64,000 bases of DNA, taken from the NCBI GenBank assembly GCA_028718185.1, contig JAQUMH010000004.1, positions 161,943-225,942 on the forward strand, read 5' to 3'. The translations under genes were made by a program, and so were the position numbers. A model generated the notes under the pieces. The model was not told where the DNA came from. It saw nothing but the letters and a program-made list of their open reading frames with translations, and ran no database searches. Of this stretch, positions 33,462 to 42,801 are shown in pieces. Origin of the DNA: Elusimicrobiota bacterium (lineage in GTDB: Bacteria > Elusimicrobiota > UBA8919). Within the stretch, counting starts at the first letter, position 1. Every line of letters starts with the position of its first letter.

Positions 33462-34102
33462 GGTAATTTTATTTCTCCTATAAGTTTATCTTTTGAAAGT
33501 TCAACCGGTGCACCATTGAAAAATACTGCTATTCCGACCATATTACCTATCCTCAGACTGAACCTTTCACTTGATTCAAATATCTTTACTGTATTAGGCG
33601 GCATAATCCCTTCGAAAACCGGATTTTCTCCATCCCTGACTCTAATCCAGACATTTTCAGATGTCCGAATCTCAAGTTGATTTTTTTTAACAGCTTGCTG
33701 TTCTACTGTTTCAGTTTTTTCCGATTTTAACAACGGGTAAATAATCTTAAAAAAACCATAAATAAAAACAAGTGAAAATACAAGAATAAACGCTGGCGCT
33801 ACCTTAAACTTAAATCTCCTGCTATGTGAAGCACAATTAACTTTTACCGAGGTAATTGAAGTTTGTTCTTTTGACGGATTATTCTTTTTATATTCAGCAA
33901 TTATTTCATCAGTATTAAGACCTAAAGTGTTAGAATAGTTACTAAAAAATCCGAGCTTCATAACTTCTGTCGGAATATCCGCAAATCTATTCTCTTCAAT
34001 AGCCTTAAGATATTTTACATTGATTAAAGTTTTTGCAGATATTTCTTCTAAAGATAATCCTAATTTTTCACGCTGCTCTTTAAATTTAGATCCTATATCC
34101 AT
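33458..34102 (-). CDS. rodZ: RodZ-like cell-shape protein (helix-turn-helix, TM, C-terminal domain)
   Basis: A 214-residue protein: N-terminal helix-turn-helix (residues 1-75) with EQREKLGLSLEEISAKTLI and YLKAIEENRF, a single membrane segment near residue 102-120, and a C-terminal DUF4115-like beta domain (WIRVRDGENPVFEG). This is the RodZ architecture, linking MreB filaments to the envelope, though the protein is short. The upstream region is an 8-bp repeat array. Neighbourhood with pgsA is common. Confidence 0.85.
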   Translation of the reverse strand: MDIGSKFKEQREKLGLSLEEISAKTLINVKYLKAIEENRFADIPTEVMKLGFFSNYSNTLGLNTDEIIAEYKKNNPSKEQTSITSVKVNCASHSRRFKFKVAPAFILVFSLVFIYGFFKIIYPLLKSEKTETVEQQAVKKNQLEIRTSENVWIRVRDGENPVFEGIMPPNTVKIFESSERFSLRIGNMVGIAVFFNGAPVELSKDKLIGEIKLP

Positions 34103-34104
34103 AA

Positions 34105-34187
34105 TAGAGTTTTAGAGTTTTAGAGTTTTAGAGTTTTAGAGTTTTAGAGTTAACGCTATAACCCTATAACACTATAACTCTATAACC
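34105..34187. repeat. Two opposed arrays of 8-bp repeats
   Basis: Six copies of TAGAGTTT (34105-34152) are followed by four copies of CTATAACN (from 34156). Read on the same strand the first unit is AAACTCTA, so the arrays are near-inverted and could pair. A longer CTATAACN array is at 44987-45080. Confidence 0.85.
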
Positions 34188-34191
34188 CGAT

Positions 34192-34857
34192 TTAAAAGGG
34201 TGATGTTATTATTTGTACGCCTTTTGGTATTTTGAATCTGAAAAAAGAATCTTTAATACCTTTGTTCGTTTTAATGCCTGATATAACTACTGTCGATGTA
34301 ATTGTTTCAGTTTTTATCTCCGTTTTTTCCGCAAGATAGCTTTCTTTAGAAACCCAAAGCCTTATTTTTGTGCTTTGCGGCTGCTTTTCTTTTAATTCAA
34401 GCAGAATTACATAATATTTTGCAACCGGTTCAGTTCCGTTTTCTATAAGTGAAATATTATAATTCTTCCTAAGGTCAGGAATGGTTGATGTAAAATTAAA
34501 AATACCTTTCGGAAAACTACCCTTTTGGGAAAGCGATTTCCAGTCATCAATCATAACCTGATTAAATTCTTTTTGGTAAAAATATATCTTTTTTCCGTCA
34601 GATATAACAACTTGTTTTTCAGGTTCTTTATGTTCAATTTTAAACAAGTCCGGTTTTTTAAAAACAGCTTCTCCTAAAATATTTGATTTTTCAAGGGTGA
34701 TTGTAACTAATATTTCCTGTTTGAAAGAAAACGACAAATCAGCAATTTTAGAATCTGCTTCTTCCATTCTTTTTAATATATCGTCAATATTTTCAGCTAA
34801 TAAAAAGTATGTATTAGTGGTTAATAAAACAAAAATTATACTTAAAAACTTTTTCAT
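34192..34857 (-). CDS. lolA: Outer-membrane lipoprotein carrier protein LolA family
   Basis: A 221-residue secreted protein with a signal peptide (hydrophobic residues about 5-20, AEN cleavage region). The LolA fold is recognisable in ADLSFSFKQEI, KPDLFKIEHKEPEKQVVISDGKKIYFY and VWVSKESYLAEKTEI-like blocks. It carries lipoproteins through the periplasm; lolC and lolD elsewhere in the window are its partners. It overlaps ftsK by 4 bases. Confidence 0.87.
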   Translation of the reverse strand: MKKFLSIIFVLLTTNTYFLLAENIDDILKRMEEADSKIADLSFSFKQEILVTITLEKSNILGEAVFKKPDLFKIEHKEPEKQVVISDGKKIYFYQKEFNQVMIDDWKSLSQKGSFPKGIFNFTSTIPDLRKNYNISLIENGTEPVAKYYVILLELKEKQPQSTKIRLWVSKESYLAEKTEIKTETITSTVVISGIKTNKGIKDSFFRFKIPKGVQIITSPF

Positions 34858-37019
34858 GCTTTTTCTCTTTCTACTGACAGATATTCTTCTATTTTATCTA
34901 CAAATACTTCCCACCTGTTTGTACCTTCCGGTTTTCTTATAAAACCTTCTACTTCAAGACGACTTAAAACATCTGCTGCGCGACTGCCGAAACCGTTTGT
35001 TTTCAGTAAGTCATATGAAATCCTTTTCCTTTCAAGTGCAAGTTCTAATGCTTGTACAAGTTCCTTTTTAGTCTCTTCAGAAGTCTCTTTCTTTTCACTT
35101 ATCTCAATAGTTTCAAAAATATCTTCGTAATCCGGTTGTGCCTGCTTTTTAATAAATTTTACGACTTTTTCTATTTCTTTTAACGAAACATAATTTCCCT
35201 GTAAACGTAATGGTCTTGAATAACCTGTTGGCAGATAAAGCATATCACCTCTTCCAATAAGGTCTTCTGCACCATTAACATCCAACACAACACGGGAATC
35301 TGTCTTAGAAAGAACCTGAAAGGCAATTCTTGCAGGCAGATTTCCTTTAATCACACCGGTAATAACATCAACAGACGGTCTCTGTGTTGCAAGAACCAGA
35401 TGAATTCCGACTGCTCTCGCCATCTGTGCTAAACGCTGGATAGACTCTTCGACTTCTCTTGAAGCAATCAGCATCAAGTCAGCAAGTTCGTCTATAATAA
35501 CTACAATATAATATTCTTTCTTCCCGCCTTCTTTTTCTATTTTTTCATTATAACCATCAATGTTTCTGACCGATTTTTTTGCAAATGTTTTATAACGATG
35601 TTCCATAACTTTTACTAAAAGCCCGAGCGCTTTAGCTGCTTCTTTTGCGTCAGTAATTACTGTTGCCTCGCTTGCTTTTTTACCCGGGACGAAAAGATGC
35701 GGAATACCTTCATATACAGGAAGTTCCAACCGCTTCGGATCAATCAATAAGAATTTCAACTCGTCAGGTTTAGTTCTGCAAATTAATGACATTATTATCG
35801 AGTTTATGCATACCGATTTTCCGCTGCCTGTAGCGCCTGCTATTAAAAGATGGGGCATTGGTGCAAGGTCATCGCAAAATGGTTCCCCGGAAGTTGTCTT
35901 GCCCAGAGCAAACGTCAAAAGTGATTTTGATTCAATAAATTTTTTGGATTTCAGGATTTCCTTTAACCCGACAATCGCTTGTTTTGGATTAGGAATCTCA
36001 ATACCAACCGCAGATTTTCCCGGAATTGGAGCTAAAACTCTTATGGACTCTGTTTTCATGGAAAGCGAAATGTCATTTGAAAGATTTGTTATTGAACTAA
36101 CTTTAGTTCCAGGAGCAAGAACAATATCATATCTTGTTATTGAAGGTCCGGGATTTATAGCTTCAACTGTCGCAGTTATGTTGAAATCTGCAAGCGTTTT
36201 TATCAGTTTTTCAGCACATTCCCGCAGTTCATCTTCTACTACATGTGTTTCAACCGCTTTTGATTCATCTAAAAGATCAAGCGGCGGAAGTTCATATTTT
36301 AACTGTTCATTTACGATTTTCACTTCTTCAGTTTTTCTAACTATTGACGTTTTTTCAGCTGACGTTTTCTCTGCTGCAATTTTCCCGGTTATCTTGGCTA
36401 TTGGAATTTGTTTTACCGGAACCTGTTTTGTTTCTTCTGTTTTAATTATTACAGGTTTGGGTATCAAGACCTTTTGTGTTGATACTTTAGGAGTTAACTC
36501 TTTGGACGTTAACGACCTTTCCGTTGCTTTCTCTTCCGCTTCCCATAATATTTTCTTCTTTTTAGGTTTAAAAATCTTTTTTAACAAATCCATAAAATCT
36601 TCAAAAGAAATACCTGTCGTAAGAAACACTGAAATAATTAAAATTCCAAAAGTAACAACCCACCCGCCGAATATTCCAACAATATTATTCAAACCTATCT
36701 CTGAATATTTTCCAATAAAACCGCCATAATTATTCGTTGCAGGTGTCGCTAAAGAAAAAATAGTACATATGGACCAGACAACAAATATATCAGAAATAAA
36801 TTTTACGCTTGTAGAATTAAGTTTTTTATTAAAAATAATTTTTACTCCTAACCATGTAAGAACGATGGGAAATATGTAAGATGCTTGTCCGAATATTCTA
36901 AATAGAATTTTTGTCGTGTAACGTCCAAGTAATCCTGAATGCTGCGGGAAAAATAAAAACCACAAAATGAGAATTCCAATAATAAGTAATATTAAACCGC
37001 GTATATCGTTCCGTTTCAT
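34854..37019 (-). CDS. ftsK: DNA translocase FtsK/SpoIIIE
   Basis: A 721-residue translocase. Four N-terminal membrane helices lie within residues 1-155. A lysine/threonine-rich linker follows, then the alpha-beta motor with Walker A AGATGSGKSVCIN near residue 400 and IDELADLMLIA as Walker B. The C-terminal gamma winged helix (YDLLKTNGFGSRAADVLSRLE) reads chromosome polarity signals. The frame is open to 37058, but the membrane domain begins at MKRNDIRG, and the preceding bases belong to a CACGAAT repeat, so the start is set at 37019. It moves chromosome ends at the septum. Confidence 0.95.
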   Translation of the reverse strand: MKRNDIRGLILLIIGILILWFLFFPQHSGLLGRYTTKILFRIFGQASYIFPIVLTWLGVKIIFNKKLNSTSVKFISDIFVVWSICTIFSLATPATNNYGGFIGKYSEIGLNNIVGIFGGWVVTFGILIISVFLTTGISFEDFMDLLKKIFKPKKKKILWEAEEKATERSLTSKELTPKVSTQKVLIPKPVIIKTEETKQVPVKQIPIAKITGKIAAEKTSAEKTSIVRKTEEVKIVNEQLKYELPPLDLLDESKAVETHVVEDELRECAEKLIKTLADFNITATVEAINPGPSITRYDIVLAPGTKVSSITNLSNDISLSMKTESIRVLAPIPGKSAVGIEIPNPKQAIVGLKEILKSKKFIESKSLLTFALGKTTSGEPFCDDLAPMPHLLIAGATGSGKSVCINSIIMSLICRTKPDELKFLLIDPKRLELPVYEGIPHLFVPGKKASEATVITDAKEAAKALGLLVKVMEHRYKTFAKKSVRNIDGYNEKIEKEGGKKEYYIVVIIDELADLMLIASREVEESIQRLAQMARAVGIHLVLATQRPSVDVITGVIKGNLPARIAFQVLSKTDSRVVLDVNGAEDLIGRGDMLYLPTGYSRPLRLQGNYVSLKEIEKVVKFIKKQAQPDYEDIFETIEISEKKETSEETKKELVQALELALERKRISYDLLKTNGFGSRAADVLSRLEVEGFIRKPEGTNRWEVFVDKIEEYLSVEREKA

Positions 37020-37035
37020 AAAATAGCACTCGCTT

Positions 37036-37152
37036 TGCTCGTGCACACGAATTATCACGAATTTTATCCGCTTTTATAGACCTCACAAATTTATTACGAA
37101 TATTCGTGTTATATTCGTGATTTTTTATTATTCGTGTTTATTCGCGTGTATC
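37036..37152. repeat. CACGAAT-type repeat cluster upstream of ftsK
   Basis: Repeated phrases in both directions: CACGAATTATCACGAATTTT, then ATTCGTGTTATATTCGTGAT and ATTCGTGTTTATTCGCGTG. The pairing halves could form a long imperfect hairpin. Similar clusters are at 53394-53487 and 62640-62713. Confidence 0.75.
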
Positions 37153-37185
37153 GGATTCTGTTCCCGATACAATAAAATTCCGATA

Positions 37186-37953
37186 CTATAAAAATATCAA
37201 TCCCACAATACCAACTATCCAGAGATAATATGAAAAAAGATGAAATTTCCTGCTAATTAGAATTTTTGACAAAACATAAAGCGACAAAATTCCTGAGAGC
37301 ATTGCAATAATTCCGCCGGCAAGTATGTCAGTGTTGATAGAAAAATGCTTAAGTTCTAATAATCCCGCACCAAGAATTGCAGGAACCGACAAAAGCATTG
37401 AATATTTGAATGCATATTTCCTATTGAATCCTAACAAAAGTGCTGCGGAAATCGTAATTCCTGCCCGTGAAATCCCGGGCATTATTGCAAACCCCTGAAA
37501 CAGACCAATCAGCAGAAAATCAGATATTTTTGCAGTTGAATAATCTTTATCAATACTGTCCGATTTGGAAAACTTAGATGAAAACCACAGAATTAATCCG
37601 GTTAAAATTAACATTACTAAGACAATTCTTGGTTGGGAAAACTTTTCTTCAAAATATTTTTTAAATAAAAGTCCTATGACTGCAGTAGGAACAGAAGCTA
37701 CTATAATTCCTATTAAAGTTTTTAATCCTTCTTCGCTTTTCCCAAATATTCCTTTAAGGATTTCTAAAATATCATTTCTAAAATAAATCATAACTGCGAA
37801 AAGAGTCGCAAAATGCAAAAAAACATCAAACTCAATCTGATTGCCTATATTTAACAATTTTTGAAATATTATAAGATGTCCGCTGGACGATACAGGAAGA
37901 AATTCGGTAAGCCCTTGTACGAACCCAAGAAAAATCGATTTAAAAAAAGTCAT
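37186..37953 (-). CDS. uppP: Undecaprenyl-diphosphatase
   Basis: A 255-residue membrane enzyme (BacA/UppP) recycling the lipid carrier for cell-wall synthesis. Signature motifs are GFVQGLTEFLPVSSSGHL near residue 10-27 and PGISRAGITISAALLLG near residue 158-174. Seven to eight helices. The length is typical. Confidence 0.95.
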   Translation of the reverse strand: MTFFKSIFLGFVQGLTEFLPVSSSGHLIIFQKLLNIGNQIEFDVFLHFATLFAVMIYFRNDILEILKGIFGKSEEGLKTLIGIIVASVPTAVIGLLFKKYFEEKFSQPRIVLVMLILTGLILWFSSKFSKSDSIDKDYSTAKISDFLLIGLFQGFAIMPGISRAGITISAALLLGFNRKYAFKYSMLLSVPAILGAGLLELKHFSINTDILAGGIIAMLSGILSLYVLSKILISRKFHLFSYYLWIVGIVGLIFL

Positions 37954-37958
37954 TATTA

Positions 37959-38159
37959 TTATTTATTTATTGATACTTTGTAACCTTTTGCATATTCAGT
38001 TATACTAATCTTACTTTCACGTGCAAGCCAACCGATACCCATATATAAAACAGTATTGGTAATTCCCAATGCCGATTTTAATTTTAATGCTGACACCTCA
38101 CCGTTCTTTTCAAGATACTTCCAGATATCGCCGGCAGTTAAACCAATTTCTTGCAACAT
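37959..38159 (-). CDS. Winged helix-turn-helix protein (DUF2582)
   Basis: A 66-residue protein beginning MLQEIGLTAGDIWKYL. It matches the DUF2582 winged-helix domain with ALGITNTVLYMGIGWLARE. A strong AAGGAGG lies 9 bases before the ATG at 38159, deciding against upstream in-frame codons. It is 5 bases from uppP. The DNA target is unknown. Confidence 0.85.
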   Translation of the reverse strand: MLQEIGLTAGDIWKYLEKNGEVSALKLKSALGITNTVLYMGIGWLARESKISITEYAKGYKVSINK

Positions 38160-38226
38160 AATACATAACCTCCTTAAACATTTTACTACAACGTTTATGT
38201 GCATTTATATACATTCTATCAAATTC

Positions 38227-38727
38227 TTATACGGGTTTTACCAAAAAAAGCACTTCGCCGCTGGAAATAGATTTTTTATTAACAGCCAGTATTTTTATAA
38301 TTTTACAACTAAAATCTGCTTTTATTTCATTCATAATTTTCATAGCTTCAATTATGCAAAGAGTTTTTCCCTCTTCCACAACATCACCCACATTGACAAA
38401 AGGCGGTTCCCCGTGTTTAGGTGAACAATAAAAAGTTCCTGAAAGCGGCGACTTAATACTTGCCGCATCAGAAATTTCTTCTTTTTCCTGTTCGTGTTCA
38501 ACAACAACAGGGTGACTGCGCGGTATGATGCTGTCTACTTTTCTCTTAATATGAAATTTGATATTATTAGCATCGAATTCAATTTCAGAAAGTCCTTCAA
38601 CTTTCATAAAATCATATGCTGAAATAATATCTTCTATTTCTTTTATTTTTTTGCCATTTCTCTCGTTGCCTGCTTCTTGGAGAGGTTGATTCTGCCTTGT
38701 TTGTCTATTTCCATTACTTTCACCCAT
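38227..38727 (-). CDS. accB: Biotin carboxyl carrier protein of acetyl-CoA carboxylase (start uncertain)
   Basis: The frame holds a C-terminal biotinyl domain with the biotin lysine in CIIEAMKIMNEI and the family block SPLSGTFYCSP. Residues from about 26 (KKIKEIEDIIS) look like the real N-terminus. The only in-frame ATG that covers it is at 38727, 85 bases inside pnp; the next is at 38607, which would cut the conserved start. Directly at the pnp stop is ATGGC followed by A7; a slip on that A-run would give MAKKIKEIED, which resembles a normal BCCP start. No accC gene follows. Confidence 0.85.
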   Translation of the reverse strand: MGESNGNRQTRQNQPLQEAGNERNGKKIKEIEDIISAYDFMKVEGLSEIEFDANNIKFHIKRKVDSIIPRSHPVVVEHEQEKEEISDAASIKSPLSGTFYCSPKHGEPPFVNVGDVVEEGKTLCIIEAMKIMNEIKADFSCKIIKILAVNKKSISSGEVLFLVKPV

Positions 38728-40709
38728 ATTTCATCACCTATCTTTAAAACATCCTCCACTTTTTCAACCCGCTGTTCCTCTATCTGCGAAATATGAACTA
38801 ATCCGTCTTTACCGGGAAGTACTTCAACAAAAGCCCCAAAGTTTGTTATTGAAACAACCTTGCCTTTATATAATTTACCAACCTCAGCGTCCGCAGTAAG
38901 ATATTCTATCATCTGTTTAGCATGATTTAATGATTTTTCATCTTCTGCTGATATAAATATTTTACCGTCGTCTTCAACATTAACTTCGGCACCAGTTTCA
39001 CTGATTATCTTCCTTATAGTTTTACCACCGGAACCAATAACATCTTTTATCTTTGAAATACTCACCGTTAAAGTAATCATTTTGGGTGCATAAGATGACA
39101 TCTCGCTTTTTGGTTTCGATATCGTCTTATCCATAATATCTAATATTTTCAATCTTGCTATCTTTGCTTTTTGAAAAAGTTCTTCAAGAATCTTCATGTC
39201 AATAGATTCAATTTTTATATCCATTTGTATAGCTGTAATACCATTCCTGGTTCCTGCAACTTTTAAGTCCATATCTCCAAAATGGTCTTCAAGCCCCTGT
39301 ATATCAGTTAATATTACATGCTTGTCCCGTTCTATCATAAGACCCATCGCTATTCCTGCAACTGCCGCTTTTATCGGAATTCCGGCATCCATTAGTGCAA
39401 GCGAACCGCCACAAACAGTCGCCATTGACGATGAACCATTTGACTCAAGAATATCTGAAACAATTCTTATTGCATATGGGAAAGTTTCTTCTGAAGGTAA
39501 CACTTTTTCCAGTGATTTTTCCGCAAGAGCTCCGTGACCGATTTCCCGTCTCCCCGGTCCTCTTTCGGGTTTAACTTCTCCAACAGCAAATGACGGGAAA
39601 TTATAATGAAGCATGAATCTCTTTTTATATTCGCCTGCGAGCTCGTCCATTATCTGCATATCCTGAGGTGTTCCCAGTGTTGCGGTTACCAGTGCCTGTG
39701 TCTGTCCGCGTGTAAAAACCGCAGACCCGTGTGTGCGAGGTAATACACTTAACTTACAATCGATAGGTCTTATTTCATCAGGCTTTCTACCATCGGACCG
39801 GACACCCATATTTATTATTAAATAACGCGCTACTTCTTTAACCAACTCTTCAATAATTTTCTCAACAATGTTCTCTTTTTCCGGAAAATCCAACTTTGCT
39901 GTTGCTTTTATTTCAGCAAGCTTTAATTCCCTGTCTTTTTTTTCATGTATTTTTACCGCTATTTCAATTTTCTCTTTATATTTCCGGGTTATTTCAGATT
40001 TTATTGTATTATCAATTTCCAAAGCACCTGTAGTCCTTTTGTTTGTTGCTAAGAATTCTCTTTGGCAATTGATTATTTCAGGTATATATTTAAGCCCGAA
40101 ATTTATTGCCGACAATATAGTATCTTCATCTATTTCGTTAGGACCACCCTCCATCATTACAATGCCTTTTTCAGTAGCAGAAATTATAAGGTCAACATCA
40201 GATAACTCTCTTTGTGAATATGTAGGATTTACAACAAAGTCTCCGTTTATTCTGGCAATCCTAACCGCACCAACGGGTGTTACAAAAGGAATATCCGACT
40301 GCATGAGTGCCGCGGAGGCACCTATTACTGACAGCACATCCGAATCATTCTCAATATCTGATGAAAGCAACGTAATTATGATTTGCGTTTCGTAAAAATA
40401 TCCTTTAGGAAAAAGAGGTCTTATTGTCCTATCAATTATTCTTGAAGTCAATATTTCTTTTTCGCGAGGTCTTCCTTCTCTTTTAAAAAATCCGCCGGGA
40501 ATTTTCCCTGCGGCATAAGTTCTTTCACGGTAGTCAACAGTAAGCGGCAGAAAATCAACATTTTCTTTTAAAGTTAATGCTGAATTCACTGTCGCCAAAA
40601 CTATTGTGTCACCGTACTGAACCATCACTGCCCCTGACGATTGTTTTGCTAATTCACCGCTTTTTAATATAAGAGGTTTACCATCAATGCTAATTTTAAT
40701 TTCTTTCAT
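38643..40709 (-). CDS. pnp: Polyribonucleotide nucleotidyltransferase (PNPase)
   Basis: A 688-residue exoribonuclease. Two RNase PH domains (residues about 1-220 and 300-530) carry RGQTQALVTATLGTP and the RGPGRREIGHGALAEKSL motif. The C-terminus has a KH domain (IKDVIGSGGKTIRKIISETG near 560) and an S1 domain (GKVVSITNFGAFVEVLPGKDGLVHISQI near 618). It degrades mRNA phosphorolytically. It stands downstream of rpsO, the classic pair. Confidence 0.97.
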   Translation of the reverse strand: MKEIKISIDGKPLILKSGELAKQSSGAVMVQYGDTIVLATVNSALTLKENVDFLPLTVDYRERTYAAGKIPGGFFKREGRPREKEILTSRIIDRTIRPLFPKGYFYETQIIITLLSSDIENDSDVLSVIGASAALMQSDIPFVTPVGAVRIARINGDFVVNPTYSQRELSDVDLIISATEKGIVMMEGGPNEIDEDTILSAINFGLKYIPEIINCQREFLATNKRTTGALEIDNTIKSEITRKYKEKIEIAVKIHEKKDRELKLAEIKATAKLDFPEKENIVEKIIEELVKEVARYLIINMGVRSDGRKPDEIRPIDCKLSVLPRTHGSAVFTRGQTQALVTATLGTPQDMQIMDELAGEYKKRFMLHYNFPSFAVGEVKPERGPGRREIGHGALAEKSLEKVLPSEETFPYAIRIVSDILESNGSSSMATVCGGSLALMDAGIPIKAAVAGIAMGLMIERDKHVILTDIQGLEDHFGDMDLKVAGTRNGITAIQMDIKIESIDMKILEELFQKAKIARLKILDIMDKTISKPKSEMSSYAPKMITLTVSISKIKDVIGSGGKTIRKIISETGAEVNVEDDGKIFISAEDEKSLNHAKQMIEYLTADAEVGKLYKGKVVSITNFGAFVEVLPGKDGLVHISQIEEQRVEKVEDVLKIGDEIWVKVMEIDKQGRINLSKKQATREMAKK

Positions 40710-40764
40710 TTTTTATTTAATCCTTCCACAAATACATTACTGTTTGTGGTTTTTCCGAAAAACA

Positions 40765-41034
40765 CTATTTCCGAATATCAAGTCTTCCTATAATTTCCGA
40801 ATAACTTTTCGGATTATTCTTCTTCAGATAATTCAAAAGTTGCCTTCTTCTACTAACTAACATAAGAAGACCTCTTCTTGATGCATGATCTTTAGGATTT
40901 TTCTTAAAATGTTCACTACTCAGCTGATTAATCCTGTCTGTCATAACTGCAATCTGAACATTAGGCGAACCGGTATCAGTTGGATGAATTTTAAACTCTT
41001 CCAAAATCTTTCTTTTTCTTGATTTTTCAATCAT
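40765..41034 (-). CDS. rpsO: 30S ribosomal protein S15
   Basis: An 89-residue protein with the family blocks HPTDTGSPNVQIA, TDRINQLSSEHFKKNPKDH and SRRGLLMLVSRRRQLLNYLKK. It binds 16S rRNA helices in the small subunit. GGAGG lies 6 bases before the ATG. It has a good promoter upstream and precedes pnp by 55 bases. Confidence 0.98.
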   Translation of the reverse strand: MIEKSRKRKILEEFKIHPTDTGSPNVQIAVMTDRINQLSSEHFKKNPKDHASRRGLLMLVSRRRQLLNYLKKNNPKSYSEIIGRLDIRK

Positions 41035-41055
41035 ATTTTTTCCTCCGTTAACATT

Positions 41056-41083
41056 ATTATATAAAATAAAAAAAATAAATCAA
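41056..41083 (-). promoter_or_regulatory. Promoter of rpsO-pnp
   Basis: Minus-strand TTGATT (41083-41078), 16 bp, TATAAT (41061-41056), 22 bases before the rpsO ATG. Confidence 0.8.
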
Positions 41084-41119
41084 GTTATATCTGTAATTTT
41101 AGCATTAAATTTATAATTG

Positions 41120-42310
41120 CTAATAATCCTGACTAAACTCAAGCTTACCTTCTTTATTGTATTTTTTTCTATTTATTTTTACATCATTTCTGTAATTATC
41201 TTTATATAAAATACTGCCGTCTTCAACATATATTTTACCTACCCCTTCCCGCTTATCATTAATACAATTTTGTTCTTCTCTTAGTTGTCCGTTTTCATAA
41301 TATCCCCTGCTGATACCCTCCAGTTTACCGCCCTTATAATTCTTTTCTTCTTTTACCTTACCATTTTCATAATATTCTTTTCCGGTGCCGTCACGTTTAT
41401 CATTTTTATAGTTCCACTCATTTTGCAATTTGCCACTTTCAAAATATTCTCTGCTAATACCTTCCTGCTTGTTGTTTTTATAATTCCACTCTCCCTGCAA
41501 TCTGCCACTTTCGAAATAAACTTTACTTATACCTTCTAATTTATCATTCCTGTACATCCACTCCCCGTGCAATTTGCCGCTATCATAATATACTTTGCCT
41601 ATTCCATCCTGTTTATCATTACTGTAGTTCCACTCACCATGCAACTTACCGCTCTTAGAATATCCCTTACTTATGCCTTCACGTTTATCATTTTTATAAT
41701 TCTCTTCAACAAACAACTGACCGCTTTCATAATATCCTCTGCTTATACCTTCCCGTTTATCATCTTTATAAATCCACTCTTTAATTAACTGTCCACTTTC
41801 AGCATATACTTTAACTATGCCGTCACGTTTGCCATCTATGTAATTTTCTTCCATAAATAACTGACCACTTTCATAATATACTTTGCTTATCCCTGCTAAT
41901 TTGTCATTTTTGTAGTTTTTCTCTTCTTTTATTTTACCATTATCATAATACAATCTACTTTGACCTTCACGTTTATTGTCTTTATAATTCCATTCTTCCT
42001 GTAACTTGCTATCTTTTGTTGAATATCTCTTTGTAATTCCATCTAATTTATTATCCTTAAAATGCATCTCCATATTCAATTGACCGCTATTGTAATATTC
42101 CTTTACTACACCATCCGGTATTCTTCCGGTTTTTTCAATAGTTTCATTATAATAATTAAATTCTCTGGCTACTTCTTTTCCGTTATCATAGTAAATGACC
42201 TTCTTTACAATTTTACCACCAGTATATCTTTGCATTACTTTTCTTGTAACTTCCGAAAAAAGACCAGTTGAAATTAATATTATTGACAAAAATACTATTA
42301 TTTCCTTCAC
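41120..42310 (-). CDS. Exported MORN-type repeat protein (YwqK-like)
   Basis: A 396-residue protein with an N-terminal signal peptide (hydrophobic residues 4-18, cleavage near SEV). From about residue 65 there are 13 tandem 24-residue units of consensus GISKVYYESGQLxxEWNYKN-DKxE. These are MORN_2 repeats, as in toxin-antitoxin YwqK-family antitoxins and many exported proteins. The repeat unit is 72 bp, so copy number may vary by recombination. No toxin gene is adjacent. Function unknown; a protein- or glycan-binding beta structure is likely. Confidence 0.85.
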   Translation of the reverse strand: MKEIIVFLSIILISTGLFSEVTRKVMQRYTGGKIVKKVIYYDNGKEVAREFNYYNETIEKTGRIPDGVVKEYYNSGQLNMEMHFKDNKLDGITKRYSTKDSKLQEEWNYKDNKREGQSRLYYDNGKIKEEKNYKNDKLAGISKVYYESGQLFMEENYIDGKRDGIVKVYAESGQLIKEWIYKDDKREGISRGYYESGQLFVEENYKNDKREGISKGYSKSGKLHGEWNYSNDKQDGIGKVYYDSGKLHGEWMYRNDKLEGISKVYFESGRLQGEWNYKNNKQEGISREYFESGKLQNEWNYKNDKRDGTGKEYYENGKVKEEKNYKGGKLEGISRGYYENGQLREEQNCINDKREGVGKIYVEDGSILYKDNYRNDVKINRKKYNKEGKLEFSQDY

Positions 42311-42475
42311 GATTTTATCCTTTACATCTTAATCAGGGAATTCTACTTGAAAAAAATATTTTACATGATTTAAATTAAAATAAGATACTTATTTGATACT
42401 TTATGACATGGAATCATCGATTAATATTTATCCGAAATTAAATACTGCAGCAACATACCGGTGATTACTCAACAA

Positions 42476-42625
42476 TTATTTTTTTTCGTCTATGTACATT
42501 AAAAAATATACAAGAGCAACAGTCCAACCAATACTCGAGAACAGATCATGTCTCCTATATTCCGAAATAATAGTTATAGTCACTATCACTATAAAACATA
42601 TATTAAACACACCTTTTAATTTCAT
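42476..42625 (-). CDS. Small predicted membrane protein (49 aa)
   Basis: An ORF of 49 residues on the minus strand with two hydrophobic stretches (about residues 6-20 and 32-44) separated by a charged EYRRHD turn and ending DEKK. It has no family I recognise and no good ribosome site, and could be chance in AT-rich DNA. It lies upstream of the MORN gene in the gap 42311-42682; the other bases there show nothing. Confidence 0.35.
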   Translation of the reverse strand: MKLKGVFNICFIVIVTITIISEYRRHDLFSSIGWTVALVYFLMYIDEKK

Positions 42626-42682
42626 TTCAAATACTTTTTGTTTTAGTTCCTTTAATTTTTATAACAAATATTACTCATTATA

Positions 42683-42760
42683 TGGGGTGAGCGACGGGAC
42701 TTGAACCCGCAACCTCCTGGGCCACAGCCAAGCGCTCTAACCAATTGAGCTACGCCCACC
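42683..42760 (-). tRNA. tRNA-His (GTG anticodon)
   Basis: Minus-strand cloverleaf: acceptor GTGGGCG with CGCTCAC, D-arm GCTCAATTGGTTAGAGC, anticodon loop CTGTGGC (anticodon GUG), T-arm GCGGGTTCAAGTCCCGT. The discriminator is C73 and the base before position 1 is G, matching the G-1 of tRNA-His. The 3' CCA is encoded. Confidence 0.96.
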
Positions 42761-42801
42761 ACTATAACTAATAACTATAAGTTACTTAAGTTGTTTTAAC
42801 T

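Noticed and set aside
34105..34187. CRISPR array or telomere-like sequence
   Set aside because: Units are 8 bp with no spacers, and the window is internal to a chromosome with housekeeping genes on both sides.
35806..36729. Long plus-strand open frame opposite ftsK
   Set aside because: It is antisense to the well-supported ftsK motor domain, has no recognisable motif and no ribosome site.
41300..42200. CRISPR-like periodic sequence
   Set aside because: The 72-bp period is coding: 24-residue MORN units in one open frame, with no unique spacers.
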